The notes beneath the pieces are model-generated. The model did not search any database and was not told the origin of the DNA. It was given only the letters and a program-made list of their open reading frames with translations. Below, piece after piece: positions 41,996 to 51,584 of a stretch of 64,000 nucleotides of DNA; position 1 is the first letter of the stretch, and each line of letters starts with the position of its first letter. Source of the stretch: Methylocystis sp. (GTDB lineage: Bacteria; Pseudomonadota; Alphaproteobacteria; Rhizobiales; Beijerinckiaceae); NCBI RefSeq assembly GCF_021731785.1, contig NZ_JAKFWS010000013.1, positions 1-64,000 of the forward strand, in the 5' to 3' direction. Made by a program: the position numbers and the translations under genes.

Positions 41996-42763
41996 TTAGG
42001 GCGCAAAACCTTCGAAGACGATCTGGTCGGCCCATTCTCGCGCCCGCGCCGCCATCTCCGGCGAACGCACGGTCCAGGCCGTTACCGGAATTCTGACCGC
42101 GTCGCGCAGCAGCAGCGGAATCGCATGCGGCAGATCGCGCACGCGCCAGGACAGGAAATCCGGCAGCGTGCGCTTGTAGTGCAGGAAATGCGTGAGCTCA
42201 GCGCGCTGTGCGGTGGACAGCTGCGGCCAATCCTCCTGGCTGTAATGCGCCTCGCCGACGATGCCGAGCGGGCGATGCGCGATCCCCAGCGCGGCGGCGC
42301 GCGCGCGCAGAAAAGCGATCTGATCGGGATCGAAGCTTTCGACGGCGACAGGCCCGTCGTAACGCGCCAGCGCCTCGGCCGTGCGCTGTGCGGCCGTCGT
42401 ATCGCCATTAAACGCGCTCTTGATTTCGACGACGATCGGGGTTCGCCCACCGATTGCGCCGAGAAACTCGGAAAAGCTCGGAATAGCGTCAGTTCCGCCG
42501 CGCAGCTTGAGACGTCTCATCTCACCGGCGCTGTGTTTCGCGACAGCGCCGGCGCCGTCAGTCAGGCGCTCAAGCGTCTCGTCGTGAAAAACGACAAGTT
42601 CGCTATCGGCTGTAAGCTGCACGTCGCATTCGACGCCAAATCCGGCGGCGATCGCCGCACGGGCGGCCGATATCGAATTCTCAATCACGCCCTGCGACGC
42701 ATCATGCCGGCCGCGGTGGGCGATCGGCCGCGCCGTCAGCCATGAAAGATTGGGCCTGGTCAC
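41996..42763 (-). CDS. Glycerophosphodiester phosphodiesterase
   Basis: 255-residue cytoplasmic GDPD (UgpQ-like) enzyme hydrolysing glycerophosphodiesters to glycerol-3-phosphate and an alcohol. The catalytic set is present: IAHRGRHD near 15-20, [20 protein letters not shown] with both metal-binding acids, and [16 protein letters not shown] with the second His. There is no signal peptide. Its ATG overlaps the RidA gene stop by four bases (ATGA), so both are made from one message. Confidence 0.93.
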   Translation of the reverse strand: MTRPNLSWLTARPIAHRGRHDASQGVIENSISAARAAIAAGFGVECDVQLTADSELVVFHDETLERLTDGAGAVAKHSAGEMRRLKLRGGTDAIPSFSEFLGAIGGRTPIVVEIKSAFNGDTTAAQRTAEALARYDGPVAVESFDPDQIAFLRARAAALGIAHRPLGIVGEAHYSQEDWPQLSTAQRAELTHFLHYKRTLPDFLSWRVRDLPHAIPLLLRDAVRIPVTAWTVRSPEMAARAREWADQIVFEGFAP

Positions 42764-43239
42764 GGCAGAATCTCGAAAATCCCCTCGACTTCAACGGCGG
42801 CGTCGAGCGGCAATTGCGCGACGCCGACGGCGAAGCGCGCATGTTTGCCGTTTTCGCCGAGAACTGTAGCGATCAGATCGGAAGCGCCGTTGACCACTTG
42901 CGGCAGCGCGGCGAAATCCGGCGCGCTGTTGACATAGCCTCCAAGCCGGACCGCGCGCAGCCTGGAAAGATCGCCGACGGCGGCATCGGCTTGGGCGAGG
43001 AGGTTGAGCGCCGCCTGACGCGCCGCAGACTGTCCGTCCTGGAGCGAAACGCCGGCGCCGAGTTTGCCTCGATGCGCCGGGTCGACGCCATTTGCCCCGA
43101 GCGGCAGCTGTCCCGATATGAACAGCAAAGCGCCCGCGCGCACGAAGGGAACATAATTGGCGACGGGCGCGGCCGCATTGGGGAGCGTCAGTCCCAGCTC
43201 TTTCAGCCGCCCAAGCGGGGTGTCGGACGATGCGGTCAT
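42760..43239 (-). CDS. RidA/YjgF-family protein
   Basis: 159-residue member of the RidA superfamily, larger than the 130-residue archetype and closer to the YjgF/chorismate-mutase-like branch. Markers are [50 protein letters not shown] and [20 protein letters not shown]. True RidA removes enamine/imine intermediates made by PLP enzymes; this branch lacks clear proof of that. It is coupled to the GDPD gene and divergent from eipB. Confidence 0.85.
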   Translation of the reverse strand: MTASSDTPLGRLKELGLTLPNAAAPVANYVPFVRAGALLFISGQLPLGANGVDPAHRGKLGAGVSLQDGQSAARQAALNLLAQADAAVGDLSRLRAVRLGGYVNSAPDFAALPQVVNGASDLIATVLGENGKHARFAVGVAQLPLDAAVEVEGIFEILP

Positions 43240-43344
43240 GGCGCCTCTTTAAAGAGAAAGTCGTTGCTCCCGATGAGGCGCGACCCTAGTTTCCTACTCC
43301 GCGCGACGCAATGGCGTCGACTCGCCGCCACCGAAAGAGGTCCG

Positions 43345-44166
43345 ATGATTTGGTTACGCGCGCTTGCCGCCGCAATCTGCGTGGGAACGCCGCTCGGCGA
43401 GGCGTTAGCGGAGCGCGCCCTTGCGCTCGCCAACCATCGCGCGGTTTATGACCTGAGCCTCTTGAAATCGAGCGGCGCCAAGGCGCCGGCCCAGGCGCGC
43501 GGCCGCATCGCCTTTGATTTCTCCGGATCGGCCTGCGAGGGCTATGTTCAGAATTTTCGCCAGATTACGGAGCTGCAGCCTTCGGAGGGGGCGGCAAAGC
43601 TCTCCGACATGCGCTCGGCGACTTTTGAGGGCGGTGACGGGGCCGATTTCCGGTTCAAGGTGGAAACCAAGGTCGACAATTCGCGGGGCGAAGAAGTCGA
43701 CGGCAAAGCCAAAAAATCCAGCGACGCCCGGCTTTCCATCGACCTTTCCAAGCCCAAACGCGCGCGTGTGGAGCTCGCCGGTCCTATGTTGTTTCCGACC
43801 GAACATTTGCGCAAAATCGTCGAGACGGCCATGACCGGTGAACATCTGCTCGAAGCACGGGTCTTCGACGGCACGGGAGACGGCGAAAAGGCGTTCGACA
43901 CCTTGACGGTGATCGGCAAGCCGGCGACCGAGCCGCCACAGGAAAAGGCGGCGCGCGTCAACGAGCTCAAGAACTTGCGCCGCTGGCCGGTGGCCATTTC
44001 CTACTTCGACCTCGGCAAGAAGGACGGCCAGCCGATTTACGTGCTGTCTTTCGACCTTTATGAAAACGGCGTCTCGCGCGCTCTGAAACTCGACTATGGC
44101 GACTTCGTCTTGCGCGGCGACATGACCGATCTCGTCCTGCAGCCGACGCCTGCCTGCAAAAAATGA
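43345..44166 (+). CDS. eipB: EipB/DUF1849 envelope-integrity protein
   Basis: Periplasmic beta-spiral protein of 273 residues that supports cell-envelope integrity in Brucella and relatives. The signal peptide is IWLRALAAAICVGTPLGEALA. The mature part begins ALANHRAVYDLSLL and includes GRIAFDFSGSACEGYVQNFRQ, the long middle, KNLRRWPVAISYFDLGKKDG, SFDLYENGVSRALKLDYGDF and a conserved second Cys near the C-terminus (QPTPACKK), so the disulfide of the family is present. The real start is the ATG at 43345; the frame is open far upstream but overlaps ridA. It overlaps the convergent SGNH gene by 73 bases. Confidence 0.9.
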   Translation: MIWLRALAAAICVGTPLGEALAERALALANHRAVYDLSLLKSSGAKAPAQARGRIAFDFSGSACEGYVQNFRQITELQPSEGAAKLSDMRSATFEGGDGADFRFKVETKVDNSRGEEVDGKAKKSSDARLSIDLSKPKRARVELAGPMLFPTEHLRKIVETAMTGEHLLEARVFDGTGDGEKAFDTLTVIGKPATEPPQEKAARVNELKNLRRWPVAISYFDLGKKDGQPIYVLSFDLYENGVSRALKLDYGDFVLRGDMTDLVLQPTPACKK

Positions 44167-45218
44167 AGTGGCGCCCGGCGGCGCAGGAGCGCCGCGATTC
44201 GTTCTGCAACAGATCGCGGACGCCAGAAAATCACGGCATGGATATCGAGGGTCTGGTCCAAGAAAGGCGCTGTCGGCGGAATAGCGAGGACCGTCGCATC
44301 CTCGAGAGCGCGTCTTAGCGCCGCTTCATCGTCAGGCATTTCGATGACGACGCCACGGTCAGTGGCGATCGTGCCGGACACGTAATGCAGCAGCATGAGA
44401 TTGGCGACGATTTCCTGCATTTTCGAGCGTGGATTCTTGCGGCGGGCGCATCGTGGCGCGCGAATGAGATATTCTCCGCTCGTATCATCCGAATGCAGCA
44501 TTAACGCCGCGAGGCGGCCGTTTCCGGGCCAATGGCATTCGCTCTGTCGCTTCAGGCGGATGAACGCGCCTTCAAAAACCTTGGACTCAATGTGATGCAA
44601 CTCGCACGCGCCGCGCCGCTGCGCACGCGTCGCGTCGACGTAGGCGAAGCGGATCTCCGCGTCATGCGCCGCGGGGACTCGGGCGTCGCCCAATTTGCTT
44701 AGCACCGCAGCGGCCGTCGCTGCCGAGGCCTCGACCGTAAGGTGGTTTTGATCCTGGTAATGCGCCGCCGCCGGTCCGCCGGGAAGTATGTCGTCGAGCC
44801 AGATGGCGGGCGTCGCATAACGCGTCGCCGCGTCCGCATAGAGCCGGTGCGCGCGTCGCCTTGCGCCGCGCAGCTCTTTGGACGTCGTCTGGCACGGGTC
44901 GAGGCACAGAAACATCAGCCGGATTCCTCGCCGCGCACAGCAGGATGCGATACCCTCCAGCGTATCGGCGACGAGTTTTCGGCGCAGGCAGTTGGCCGCG
45001 AACAGCAGAATGTCGTTTAAGCAATATTCGAAGATGACGATCTCCGGATGAGCCGCCCCCTCGCGCTCCATTTTAAGGAGCGCCATCAAACCATAGAGTG
45101 ATCCAACCGCGCCGAGAAAGCGGTTCTCGACTTCGTGCGCCGACGCCTGCTTTTGAAACTGGAACGCCCAGCCTTCTCGCATTCCGGCGTTGGAGCCGCC
45201 GAGCAGCAAAATTTTCAT
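44094..45218 (-). CDS. SGNH/GDSL-like hydrolase of unknown substrate
   Basis: 374-residue protein with an SGNH-like N-terminal domain: block I LLLGGSNAGMREGW (Ser nucleophile in GGS), FEYCLNDILLF for the oxyanion Asn, and block V YQDQNHLT with the Asp-x-x-His dyad. The second half has a beta-rich region with HHIESKVFEGAFIRLKRQSE. No signal peptide is seen, so it is likely cytoplasmic. Members of this superfamily act on acyl, acetyl or sulfate esters, often of glycans; here the substrate is open. The 3' end overlaps eipB by 73 bases; the start is divergent from the arginine decarboxylase gene. Confidence 0.7.
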   Translation of the reverse strand: MKILLLGGSNAGMREGWAFQFQKQASAHEVENRFLGAVGSLYGLMALLKMEREGAAHPEIVIFEYCLNDILLFAANCLRRKLVADTLEGIASCCARRGIRLMFLCLDPCQTTSKELRGARRRAHRLYADAATRYATPAIWLDDILPGGPAAAHYQDQNHLTVEASAATAAAVLSKLGDARVPAAHDAEIRFAYVDATRAQRRGACELHHIESKVFEGAFIRLKRQSECHWPGNGRLAALMLHSDDTSGEYLIRAPRCARRKNPRSKMQEIVANLMLLHYVSGTIATDRGVVIEMPDDEAALRRALEDATVLAIPPTAPFLDQTLDIHAVIFWRPRSVAERIAALLRRRAPLHFLQAGVGCRTRSVMSPRKTKSP

Positions 45219-45402
45219 GTCGTAGAGATGTCTTGCGTCAAGGGTAACGGGCCGCAGCCCGCTCCTCGATGCTAGCCGGTTCGCGCCTGCGATGCCATAG
45301 ATGAGGTCGGACAAAGGACGAAGGTTGCTAAGGCGCTTATGGCCGAGCGATCTTCTCGTTCTAATTGAGGCGGTGGCATTCTAATTTAATGGAGCGCGTC
45401 AG

Positions 45403-45972
45403 ATGTTTCCCGTTCCGCAATGCGTCTTCCTCACGCGCGGCGTCGGCGCGCATCGTCATCGTCTCACGGCGTTCGAATATGCGCTGCGCGATGCGGACAT
45501 CGAACAGCAAAATCTCGTGGCGGTCTCGTCGATTCTGCCGGCCGGGTGCGACATTGTGCCCGTCGAGCGCGGGGTCGCGACGCTTCAGCCCGGCGAAATT
45601 ACGTTCACCGTGCTCGCGCGCGCCGAGACCGACGAACCAGGACGGCGCATCGCGGCGAGCATCGGCCTGGCGCGACCGAGAGAGCCCACGCTCTACGGCT
45701 ATATTTCGGAACATCACGGATATGGCGTGACGGAACGCGAAAGCGGAGATTACGCCGAAGATCTCGCAGCGACGATGCTTGCGTCGACGCTCGGAATCGA
45801 ATTCGATCCTGACGCCGCCTGGAACGAGCGCAAGAAGGTCTATGAAACCAGCGAGCTCATCGTCGAAAGCCTGTCGTTGACCGCGGCGGCGCAAGGCGCG
45901 TCGGGCGGCGGGTGGACCTGCGCGATCGCCGCGGCGGTGTTCCGTTTCGTCAAGTTGGATGGTTCGCCATGA
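45403..45972 (+). CDS. Pyruvoyl-dependent arginine decarboxylase
   Basis: 189-residue proenzyme that self-cleaves to give a pyruvoyl group and decarboxylates arginine to agmatine. The sequence AVSSILPAGCDIVP (40-53) contains the cleavage-site serine pair typical of PvlArgDC; also present are VFLTRGVGAHRHRLTAFEYAL at the start, GYISEHHGYGVTER and a C-terminal WTCAIAAAVFRFVK. The family is best known from archaea and Chlamydia, with scattered bacterial members. Its stop overlaps the agmatinase ATG by four bases, so the two enzymes form a complete arginine-to-putrescine route. Confidence 0.9.
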   Translation: MFPVPQCVFLTRGVGAHRHRLTAFEYALRDADIEQQNLVAVSSILPAGCDIVPVERGVATLQPGEITFTVLARAETDEPGRRIAASIGLARPREPTLYGYISEHHGYGVTERESGDYAEDLAATMLASTLGIEFDPDAAWNERKKVYETSELIVESLSLTAAAQGASGGGWTCAIAAAVFRFVKLDGSP

Positions 45973-46874
45973 GCGATACGCCGACATTCGCCGCGAGACC
46001 AACCTTCCTCGGCGTCGACGCGCAGGCCGATGCGGCGGTCGTCGTCGCCGGCGTCCCCTTCGACATCGGCACGACCAATCGCAGCGGCGCGCGCTTTGGG
46101 CCGCAGGCGATTCGTCACGCCAGCCGAATGTTGATCGATGGCGCACATCCCTTACATTGGACGTCGCCAGTCGATTTCTCGCTCGCTGACGTCGGAGATT
46201 TCGCGATTACGCTCGGCGATATAGCCGCAAGTCTGAAACTCATCGAGGCGCAGGCGTCAAACTACGCGCATCTCGTAACGCTTGGCGGCGATCATGGAAT
46301 TACCCTGCCCTTATTGCGGGCTTGTGCAAGAAGCCGGGGCCCGCTGGCGCTGATCCATTTCGACGCGCATGTCGACACCTGGCCGGATAATTTCGGCCAG
46401 CCTTATGCACATGGCTCGATGTTCTATCACGCGATCAACGAAGGCGTCGTCGATGCGCGGCGGATGATTCAGATCGGCATCCGCTCGCCGGTGCAGCGCG
46501 AGGTCTACGATTGGACGCTGGCGCAAGGCGTCACGATCGTCGCCGCCCAGGAGGCGTATGAAATCGGTCCTGCGGCCATCGCCTCGATGATCGTCGAATG
46601 CGTCGGCGACGCGCCGGTCTACTTAACCTTCGACGTTGATGCGCTCGATCCGGCTTTCGCCCCCGGAACGGGGACGCCGGAAGTCGGCGGCCTCGCCACC
46701 TGGCAGGCCCAGTCGATCATCCGCAAGCTTGCGGGTCTGAACTTCGTCGGAATGGACGTCGTCGAAGTCGCTCCCGCCTATGACGTCTCTGAAATCACCG
46801 CGCTCTCCGGCGCGACGATGGCGTGGGAATACCTCTGCCTATTGGCGAACTCGGCCGGCGCTTCATCCGCCTAG
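45969..46874 (+). CDS. speB: Agmatinase
   Basis: Ureohydrolase of 301 residues converting agmatine to putrescine and urea. The dimanganese site is complete: GGDHGITLP (106-114), IHFDAHVDTWPD (129-140) and TFDVDALDPAFAPGTGTPEVGG near 227. The start ATG at 45969 lies within the end of the arginine decarboxylase gene, ATGA overlap, so translation is coupled. The substrate loops cannot be distinguished from guanidino-acid hydrolases by eye, but the partner gene supports agmatinase. Confidence 0.93.
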   Translation: MSDTPTFAARPTFLGVDAQADAAVVVAGVPFDIGTTNRSGARFGPQAIRHASRMLIDGAHPLHWTSPVDFSLADVGDFAITLGDIAASLKLIEAQASNYAHLVTLGGDHGITLPLLRACARSRGPLALIHFDAHVDTWPDNFGQPYAHGSMFYHAINEGVVDARRMIQIGIRSPVQREVYDWTLAQGVTIVAAQEAYEIGPAAIASMIVECVGDAPVYLTFDVDALDPAFAPGTGTPEVGGLATWQAQSIIRKLAGLNFVGMDVVEVAPAYDVSEITALSGATMAWEYLCLLANSAGASSA

Positions 46875-47008
46875 CCTATCCTGAGCTTCGCCCGGCAGCG
46901 TCAACGCGGCTCTTGCCAAGGCTGGCCTTTCGGCAGCACTCTGGGTTGAACAGCCGCGATGCAGCGGTCCGCTTCGGAACGAATCGAGGCGTTATTGGGG
47001 AGGGCGGC

Positions 47009-47575
47009 ATGAGCGGTGCGGACGGGCGGCGGGGCCGAGAGGTGGTCGGCGTTTTCTCAGACGGTTATGCGCTCGAGAGCGCAGTCGAGGAATTATTGAA
47101 TACGGGATTCGATCTTAGCGATATTAGCCTGCTCGCGGGTGAAAAGGCCGTTGTCGACAAGCTCGGCCATAAATACGTAAAAGTCGAGGCTGCTGAGGAC
47201 GCCGCCGCCGCACCGCGCGTGGTCTATGTGCCCAGAGAGTCGTTGAGCAGGAAAGAGGGCGCGATCATTGGCGGTCTTGTTTACGTCGGCGCCACCGTGG
47301 CGGCCGGCGCCGCGCTCGCGTCAGGCGGAGCCCTCGCGATGCTTCTCGTGAGCGGTCTGATCGGCGCGGAATTTGGCGGCCTCATCGGCGCCGTGCTTGG
47401 CGAGTTCATGGAAGAGCGTCACGCCAAATATCTCCAGGCGCAACTTGACCATGGCGGCTTGTTGCTCTGGGTGCGAACGCGGAACGCGGCGCTCGAGGAG
47501 ACCGCAAAACGCATAATCGCCAAACATTCCGGCCACGACGTGCATGCCCATGACGTGCCTGTCGCCGCGGCCTGA
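47009..47575 (+). CDS. Glycine-rich membrane-associated stress-like protein
   Basis: 188-residue protein starting MSGADGRRGREVVGVFSDGYALESAVEELL (only the first motif counts), a fold like the general stress protein 17M N-domain that recurs in small alphaproteobacterial proteins. The centre has a glycine-zipper pair of hydrophobic segments (GAIIGGLVYVGATVAAGAAL and LAMLLVSGLIGAEFGGLIGA), and the end GLLLWVRTRNAALEETAKRI forms another alpha/beta unit. GGGGAGGG lies just before the ATG. It sits between the polyamine operon and the convergent hemerythrin gene, in a group of probable stress genes. Function not established. Confidence 0.75.
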   Translation: MSGADGRRGREVVGVFSDGYALESAVEELLNTGFDLSDISLLAGEKAVVDKLGHKYVKVEAAEDAAAAPRVVYVPRESLSRKEGAIIGGLVYVGATVAAGAALASGGALAMLLVSGLIGAEFGGLIGAVLGEFMEERHAKYLQAQLDHGGLLLWVRTRNAALEETAKRIIAKHSGHDVHAHDVPVAAA

Positions 47576-47595
47576 ATGGGTCCAGACGGCCGCGA

Positions 47596-48117
47596 TCAGG
47601 CCGCTTTTTTCATCAGTTCGGCTTTGCGCTTTGAAAGCTTCTCGCCCAAGGCCTCGAGATCGACCTCGCTCTCGCGCGCCTCGGGAAACATTTCCTGCTC
47701 TTCTTCCTGGACATGGTGCATGACGTATTCGCCAAGCACCTTGACCTTTGCGTCGAAGAGTTGGTCCTGCGGCGACATCGAAAGAATCTCGGCGATCAGC
47801 TGCTTGGCGCTTGCGTGCTCAACCTCGGCTTCGTCGAGAAGTTCTTCGTCATCTATGTTCTTGCGAAGCGCGGGATAGAATATTTCCTCCTCGATCTTGG
47901 CGTGAACGGTCAGCGCAACGCAAATTTTTTGGGCAAGCGCTTGCTTTTCGGTCTCGTCCTCGAGCTTTTCATACTGTTTGAACCAGGTTTTCACCTCCCG
48001 ATGATCCTCCTTTAGGAGCTTGATGGCGTCCGCCTTTTTGGAGGCGTCGGACGATGTCTTCGCACCCGCGCGGGGTTTCGACCTTTTGGTGGTGCTGCTG
48101 GTACTTGCCATTGGCAT
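47596..48117 (-). CDS. Hemerythrin-domain protein
   Basis: 173-residue cytoplasmic four-helix protein with a hemerythrin/HHE pattern: KLLKEDHREVKTWFKQYEKL (first His), LTVHAKIEEEIFYPAL (His and Glu), EVEHASAKQLIAEIL and YVMHHVQEEEQEMFPEA (His and Glu). The diiron site could sense or scavenge oxygen, NO or peroxide. The N-terminal 30 residues are a Ser/Thr/Lys-rich tail. It lies directly downstream of the large catalase on the same strand, 67 bases from its end to this start, which fits an oxidative-stress role. Confidence 0.88.
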   Translation of the reverse strand: MPMASTSSTTKRSKPRAGAKTSSDASKKADAIKLLKEDHREVKTWFKQYEKLEDETEKQALAQKICVALTVHAKIEEEIFYPALRKNIDDEELLDEAEVEHASAKQLIAEILSMSPQDQLFDAKVKVLGEYVMHHVQEEEQEMFPEARESEVDLEALGEKLSKRKAELMKKAA

Positions 48118-48184
48118 TTTGGTGCTCCTTCTGTGCGGCGGATGATAGCTGTCTGTTATGCGCGACCGTCCGCATCGGCGCGCA

Positions 48185-50359
48185 TCAAGCGTCGAGATCG
48201 ACCGTTAGCTCTCTTGGCCAGTAACGAAGTTCGGCGCAGGCTGCGACGAAGGCCGCTGCGTCCTTGCCGGACGAGAGCCGCAAGCAGCCTTCGTCCAGCG
48301 CCTCCGCGACGCCGGCTTTCTCCAGCAACGGCATGGCGGCCTCCGCAAAGCCGATGAATTTGCAATGCGCAAAAGCGTCGCTTGCGAAGTCGCGCGCGGT
48401 CGCGTCGGCGACGAGATCGGCGGCGCCGGTCTCGGAAGCGACAATGGCGACGGCGTCGTAGAGCACCGATGGACCGCCGTCGATTTTTTGCGCGGCTGCG
48501 AGCATGCCGCCGTCGTCGAGCACGACGCCGCCAACATAAGGCGCGACGATCTCGTAAACAGCGTCGGCCTTTTCAACCGATTCGATCAACGCCTTTATCA
48601 GTTTGGCGTCGGCGCCATCCGTCACCAACAGGCCGAGCTTGCGGCCTGCGAAACACTTCGGACGTTTCAAAATGCTCAGTGGGTCGGAAGGCGGAAGCTC
48701 CTGCCGTGTCGGACGCGCGGCTTTCGCCGGCTCAAGAAGCTCCAGTCGCAAGCCGTCGGCGACGCGTCTCGCGAGCGCAACGTCAACATTGAGCAGATGC
48801 GACACGACGCGCGAGCGGATGTCCGGCCGCTCGCATTTGCTCAGTTCGAAGGTAAGCGCGTCGCCGATATGTTTGCGCTCGATCGCCGTCTGGCTGATGA
48901 AGAATTGCCGCGCCTGACTGTAGTGATCGGCGAAGCTTTCGGCGCGAACTCGCGTCTTCGGTCCAGACGCTTCTTCCGGAAAGGAGATGAAGCCGCGCTC
49001 GGGATTTTCGCGCGGGCCGCCGAACGCGCCCCAGCTGTTCGGCTCGTAATTGGCGCGGCCCTTCGGGTTCTTCATCGCCATATGGCCGTCCTGCTGGAAA
49101 TGCGCCATCGGGCATCGCGGCGCATTGACGGGGATATGGGTGAAGTTGGGGCTTCCCAGCCGCTTCAGTTGCGTATCGAGATAGGAGAAGTTGCGGCCTT
49201 GAAGCAGCGGATCGTCGCTGAAGTCGATGCCCGGGACGATGTTCTGCGTGCAGAAAGCGACCTGTTCTGTCTCGGCGAAGAAATTGTCGACGGTGCGATC
49301 GAGCACGAGGCGCCCGACGATTTGCACCGGAACCTGCTCTTCGGGAATGAGCTTGGTCGCGTCGAGAACGTCGAACTCGAAGCGATCGGCGAACTCGTCG
49401 TCAAAGAGCTGAACGCCGAGGTCCCATTCGGGGAAATGCCCTCCTTTGATCGCGTCCCAGAGATCGCGCCGGTGGAAATCCGGATCGGCGCCGTTGATCT
49501 TGACCGCTTCGTTCCAAAGCACTGACTGCAGCCCGAGCTTCGGCTTCCAGTGAAATTTGACGAATGTCGATTTGCCTTTTGCGTTGACGAAACGGAAACT
49601 GTGCACGCCAAAGCCTTCCATGAATCGGAAAGAGCGGGGGATGGCGCGGTCAGACATGATCCACATGATCATGTGGAAGCTTTCCGGCGAGAGCGAAACG
49701 AAGTCCCAGAAATTGTCGTGCGCCGTTTGCGCCTGCGGGAAACCGCGATCCGGCTCTGGTTTTGCCGCGTGGATCAAGTCCGGAAACTTGATGGCGTCCT
49801 GGATGAAGAAGACCGGTATGTTATTGCCGACCAGATCCCAATTGCCCTCCTTGGTGTAAAGCTTCACCGCGAAGCCTCGCACGTCGCGCGCAAGGTCGGA
49901 GGACCCTTTGCTGCCGGCCACTGTGGAGAAGCGAACGAAGACCGGCGTATGTTCGCCGACGCGCTGGAAAAGATCGGCGCGCGTCACGTCGGCAAGGGAC
50001 TTCGTCAGTTCGAAATAGCCGTGCACGCCGAATCCGCGTGCGTGAACGACGCGCTCCGGGATGCGCTCGTGGTCGAAATGAAAGATCTTTTCACGAAAAT
50101 GGAAATCTTCGAGCAGGCTTGGGCCGCGTGCGCCGACGCGAAGCGTATTCTGGTCGTCCGAAACGGGAATGCCCTGCTGCGTGGTGAGCGTCTCAACCTC
50201 GGCGTTGGCGGTCTGGTGCGTTTCGCCGCCGTCGCCTTGCGGTTGCCGATATGATGTCGCGGTCTCGGCAGCGCGAATGTCGGGCTGATCGGTAGGGCTC
50301 TTCGCGGCGCTAACGATTGCGGGTCCGTCGGATGACGGCGGTTTGCGCTTTGAGACCAT
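48185..50359 (-). CDS. katE: Large-subunit catalase (HPII type)
   Basis: Haem catalase of 724 residues that destroys hydrogen peroxide. The N-terminal arm and the core carry [17 protein letters not shown] with the distal His, [18 protein letters not shown], the distal Asn region [17 protein letters not shown], and the proximal Tyr in [14 protein letters not shown]. The C-terminal 150 residues form the extra flavodoxin/DJ-1-like domain ([19 protein letters not shown]) that marks clade II. The ATG at 50359 starts VSKRKPPSS after AAACTCC..., with a candidate EcfG promoter about 47 bases upstream. Hemerythrin follows downstream. Confidence 0.95.
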   Translation of the reverse strand: MVSKRKPPSSDGPAIVSAAKSPTDQPDIRAAETATSYRQPQGDGGETHQTANAEVETLTTQQGIPVSDDQNTLRVGARGPSLLEDFHFREKIFHFDHERIPERVVHARGFGVHGYFELTKSLADVTRADLFQRVGEHTPVFVRFSTVAGSKGSSDLARDVRGFAVKLYTKEGNWDLVGNNIPVFFIQDAIKFPDLIHAAKPEPDRGFPQAQTAHDNFWDFVSLSPESFHMIMWIMSDRAIPRSFRFMEGFGVHSFRFVNAKGKSTFVKFHWKPKLGLQSVLWNEAVKINGADPDFHRRDLWDAIKGGHFPEWDLGVQLFDDEFADRFEFDVLDATKLIPEEQVPVQIVGRLVLDRTVDNFFAETEQVAFCTQNIVPGIDFSDDPLLQGRNFSYLDTQLKRLGSPNFTHIPVNAPRCPMAHFQQDGHMAMKNPKGRANYEPNSWGAFGGPRENPERGFISFPEEASGPKTRVRAESFADHYSQARQFFISQTAIERKHIGDALTFELSKCERPDIRSRVVSHLLNVDVALARRVADGLRLELLEPAKAARPTRQELPPSDPLSILKRPKCFAGRKLGLLVTDGADAKLIKALIESVEKADAVYEIVAPYVGGVVLDDGGMLAAAQKIDGGPSVLYDAVAIVASETGAADLVADATARDFASDAFAHCKFIGFAEAAMPLLEKAGVAEALDEGCLRLSSGKDAAAFVAACAELRYWPRELTVDLDA

Positions 50360-50663
50360 GAAGAAACTCCGGAAAGCTGGAACGGAAAGCAGATGTCCTG
50401 AGCGAAACCTCGGGTGATCTGACTTGTTCCACGGCGCGTCAAATTCTTTGAGGACCAACAGATGCGCGTCAGTTGCGGTGCAGACGGAAACGTCAACGCT
50501 GTTCCCGGCGCCAGGCGGCGGCTGAGAGTTGAAAGCCGGACATCAGCCATTAGCTCAAGCGCTACCAAGCTCCGGTCGGGTCAAGTTTGATGAATGGAGG
50601 CCGACCACTATCTCTCTTGCTCAGGCGCCGTCGAGGCGGCAGCGACAGGCGATGGAGCGCGGA
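50360..50663. other. Divergent promoter region between katE and HAD phosphatase
   Basis: The 304 bases carry no gene. They hold the katE promoter candidate at 50406-50430 on the minus strand and must hold the promoter of the HAD/APH pair on the plus strand, which I could not place with confidence. Confidence 0.5.
50406..50430 (-). promoter_or_regulatory. Candidate EcfG general-stress promoter of katE
   Basis: Minus strand GGAAC (50430-50426), 16-base spacer and GGTT (50409-50406) resemble the alphaproteobacterial EcfG consensus GGAAC-N16/17-cGTT with one mismatch. The position, about 47 bases before the katE ATG, is suitable. Confidence 0.4.
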
Positions 50664-51584
50664 ATGGCGCTTAAGGAACAGATTGACGACGAGCTTAGGG
50701 CGTTTCTGGCGGAGACCGATTTCGCCGGCGCCGGCGCGATTGTCACTGATCTCGACGGGACTGCGGTGCATGAATTTGGCGGGCGGGTCGTCATTCCCGA
50801 ACCGGTTGCGTGCGGCCTGAAGCGCCTCAATGATCTTGGCCGGCCGATTGTGCTGAACACGCTGCGATTCCCGCTGAACGTGATCCGGACCTTCGGGCGC
50901 GAGTGGTATGCGATCACCAATGCGCCTCTGCCGCTCGTCTCGCTCAACGGCGGCGTCGTCGGCTATCTGAGAGAAGATGCGGCTGGAGAAATCGTGTTCG
51001 AGGAGCTCGACGCCTTTCCGCTGGAAGCTGAGGAAATTGATGAGGTGCTGACGGGCGTGCGCGGCCTGCTTGAAAATGGCGTCGATGAACTTCTGGTCTT
51101 CTACTACACGCGCGACTGGATGATCGGCGAGACGATCTGGACGCCGGTTGAGGAAAAGATCCCCCATCTTCGTGAAAAATATAAGAGCGCGTCATCCGTC
51201 GTCAGCGTGACGCTGGAAGATCTTCGCGAGTCTTTGATGGCCCAGGACATCTGCATGATCTTTCTGCTCGTCGAAGCCCCGCAGGACCAGCTGATGGCCT
51301 ATCAGCATGTAAAGCGCTCAAATTTCGCGACGCGCCGCGGCGTCGACAAATTATCCGGGGTGCGCGCCATTGCGGAGCGGCTCGGCGTCGACCTGCAGGC
51401 CTCCGTCGGCTTCGGCGACACTCAAATGGATTCTTTTCTTTCCGGCGTCGGCCTCGCCGTCCATGTCGGATCGCGCGATCTGGAATATAAGGGTCTGCTG
51501 CGGACGGTGAAGATTGAAAGCTCCCAGGAGCTTGGCGAGCTACTGTTTCGCCTTGGCGGTCTGGAGAGCGAGGCGCGCCAATGA
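50664..51584 (+). CDS. HAD-IIB-like phosphatase
   Basis: 306-residue HAD hydrolase with motif I IVTDLDGTAVHEFGG (26-40), motif II in IVLNTLRFPLNVI, a C2-type cap, and a C-terminal block VGFGDTQMDSFLSGVG with the motif IV acids. It resembles sugar-phosphate and sucrose-phosphate phosphatases; the substrate is unknown. The ATG at 50664 has GGAG seven bases upstream; another ATG four codons earlier is possible. Its stop overlaps the start of an APH-fold kinase gene by four bases, so phosphatase and kinase are coproduced and may act on the same metabolite. Confidence 0.82.
   Translation: MALKEQIDDELRAFLAETDFAGAGAIVTDLDGTAVHEFGGRVVIPEPVACGLKRLNDLGRPIVLNTLRFPLNVIRTFGREWYAITNAPLPLVSLNGGVVGYLREDAAGEIVFEELDAFPLEAEEIDEVLTGVRGLLENGVDELLVFYYTRDWMIGETIWTPVEEKIPHLREKYKSASSVVSVTLEDLRESLMAQDICMIFLLVEAPQDQLMAYQHVKRSNFATRRGVDKLSGVRAIAERLGVDLQASVGFGDTQMDSFLSGVGLAVHVGSRDLEYKGLLRTVKIESSQELGELLFRLGGLESEARQ

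Noticed and set aside
46960-47010. GGAAC...CGTT before the glycine-rich protein as an EcfG promoter
   Set aside because: The spacer is only nine bases, too short for that sigma factor.
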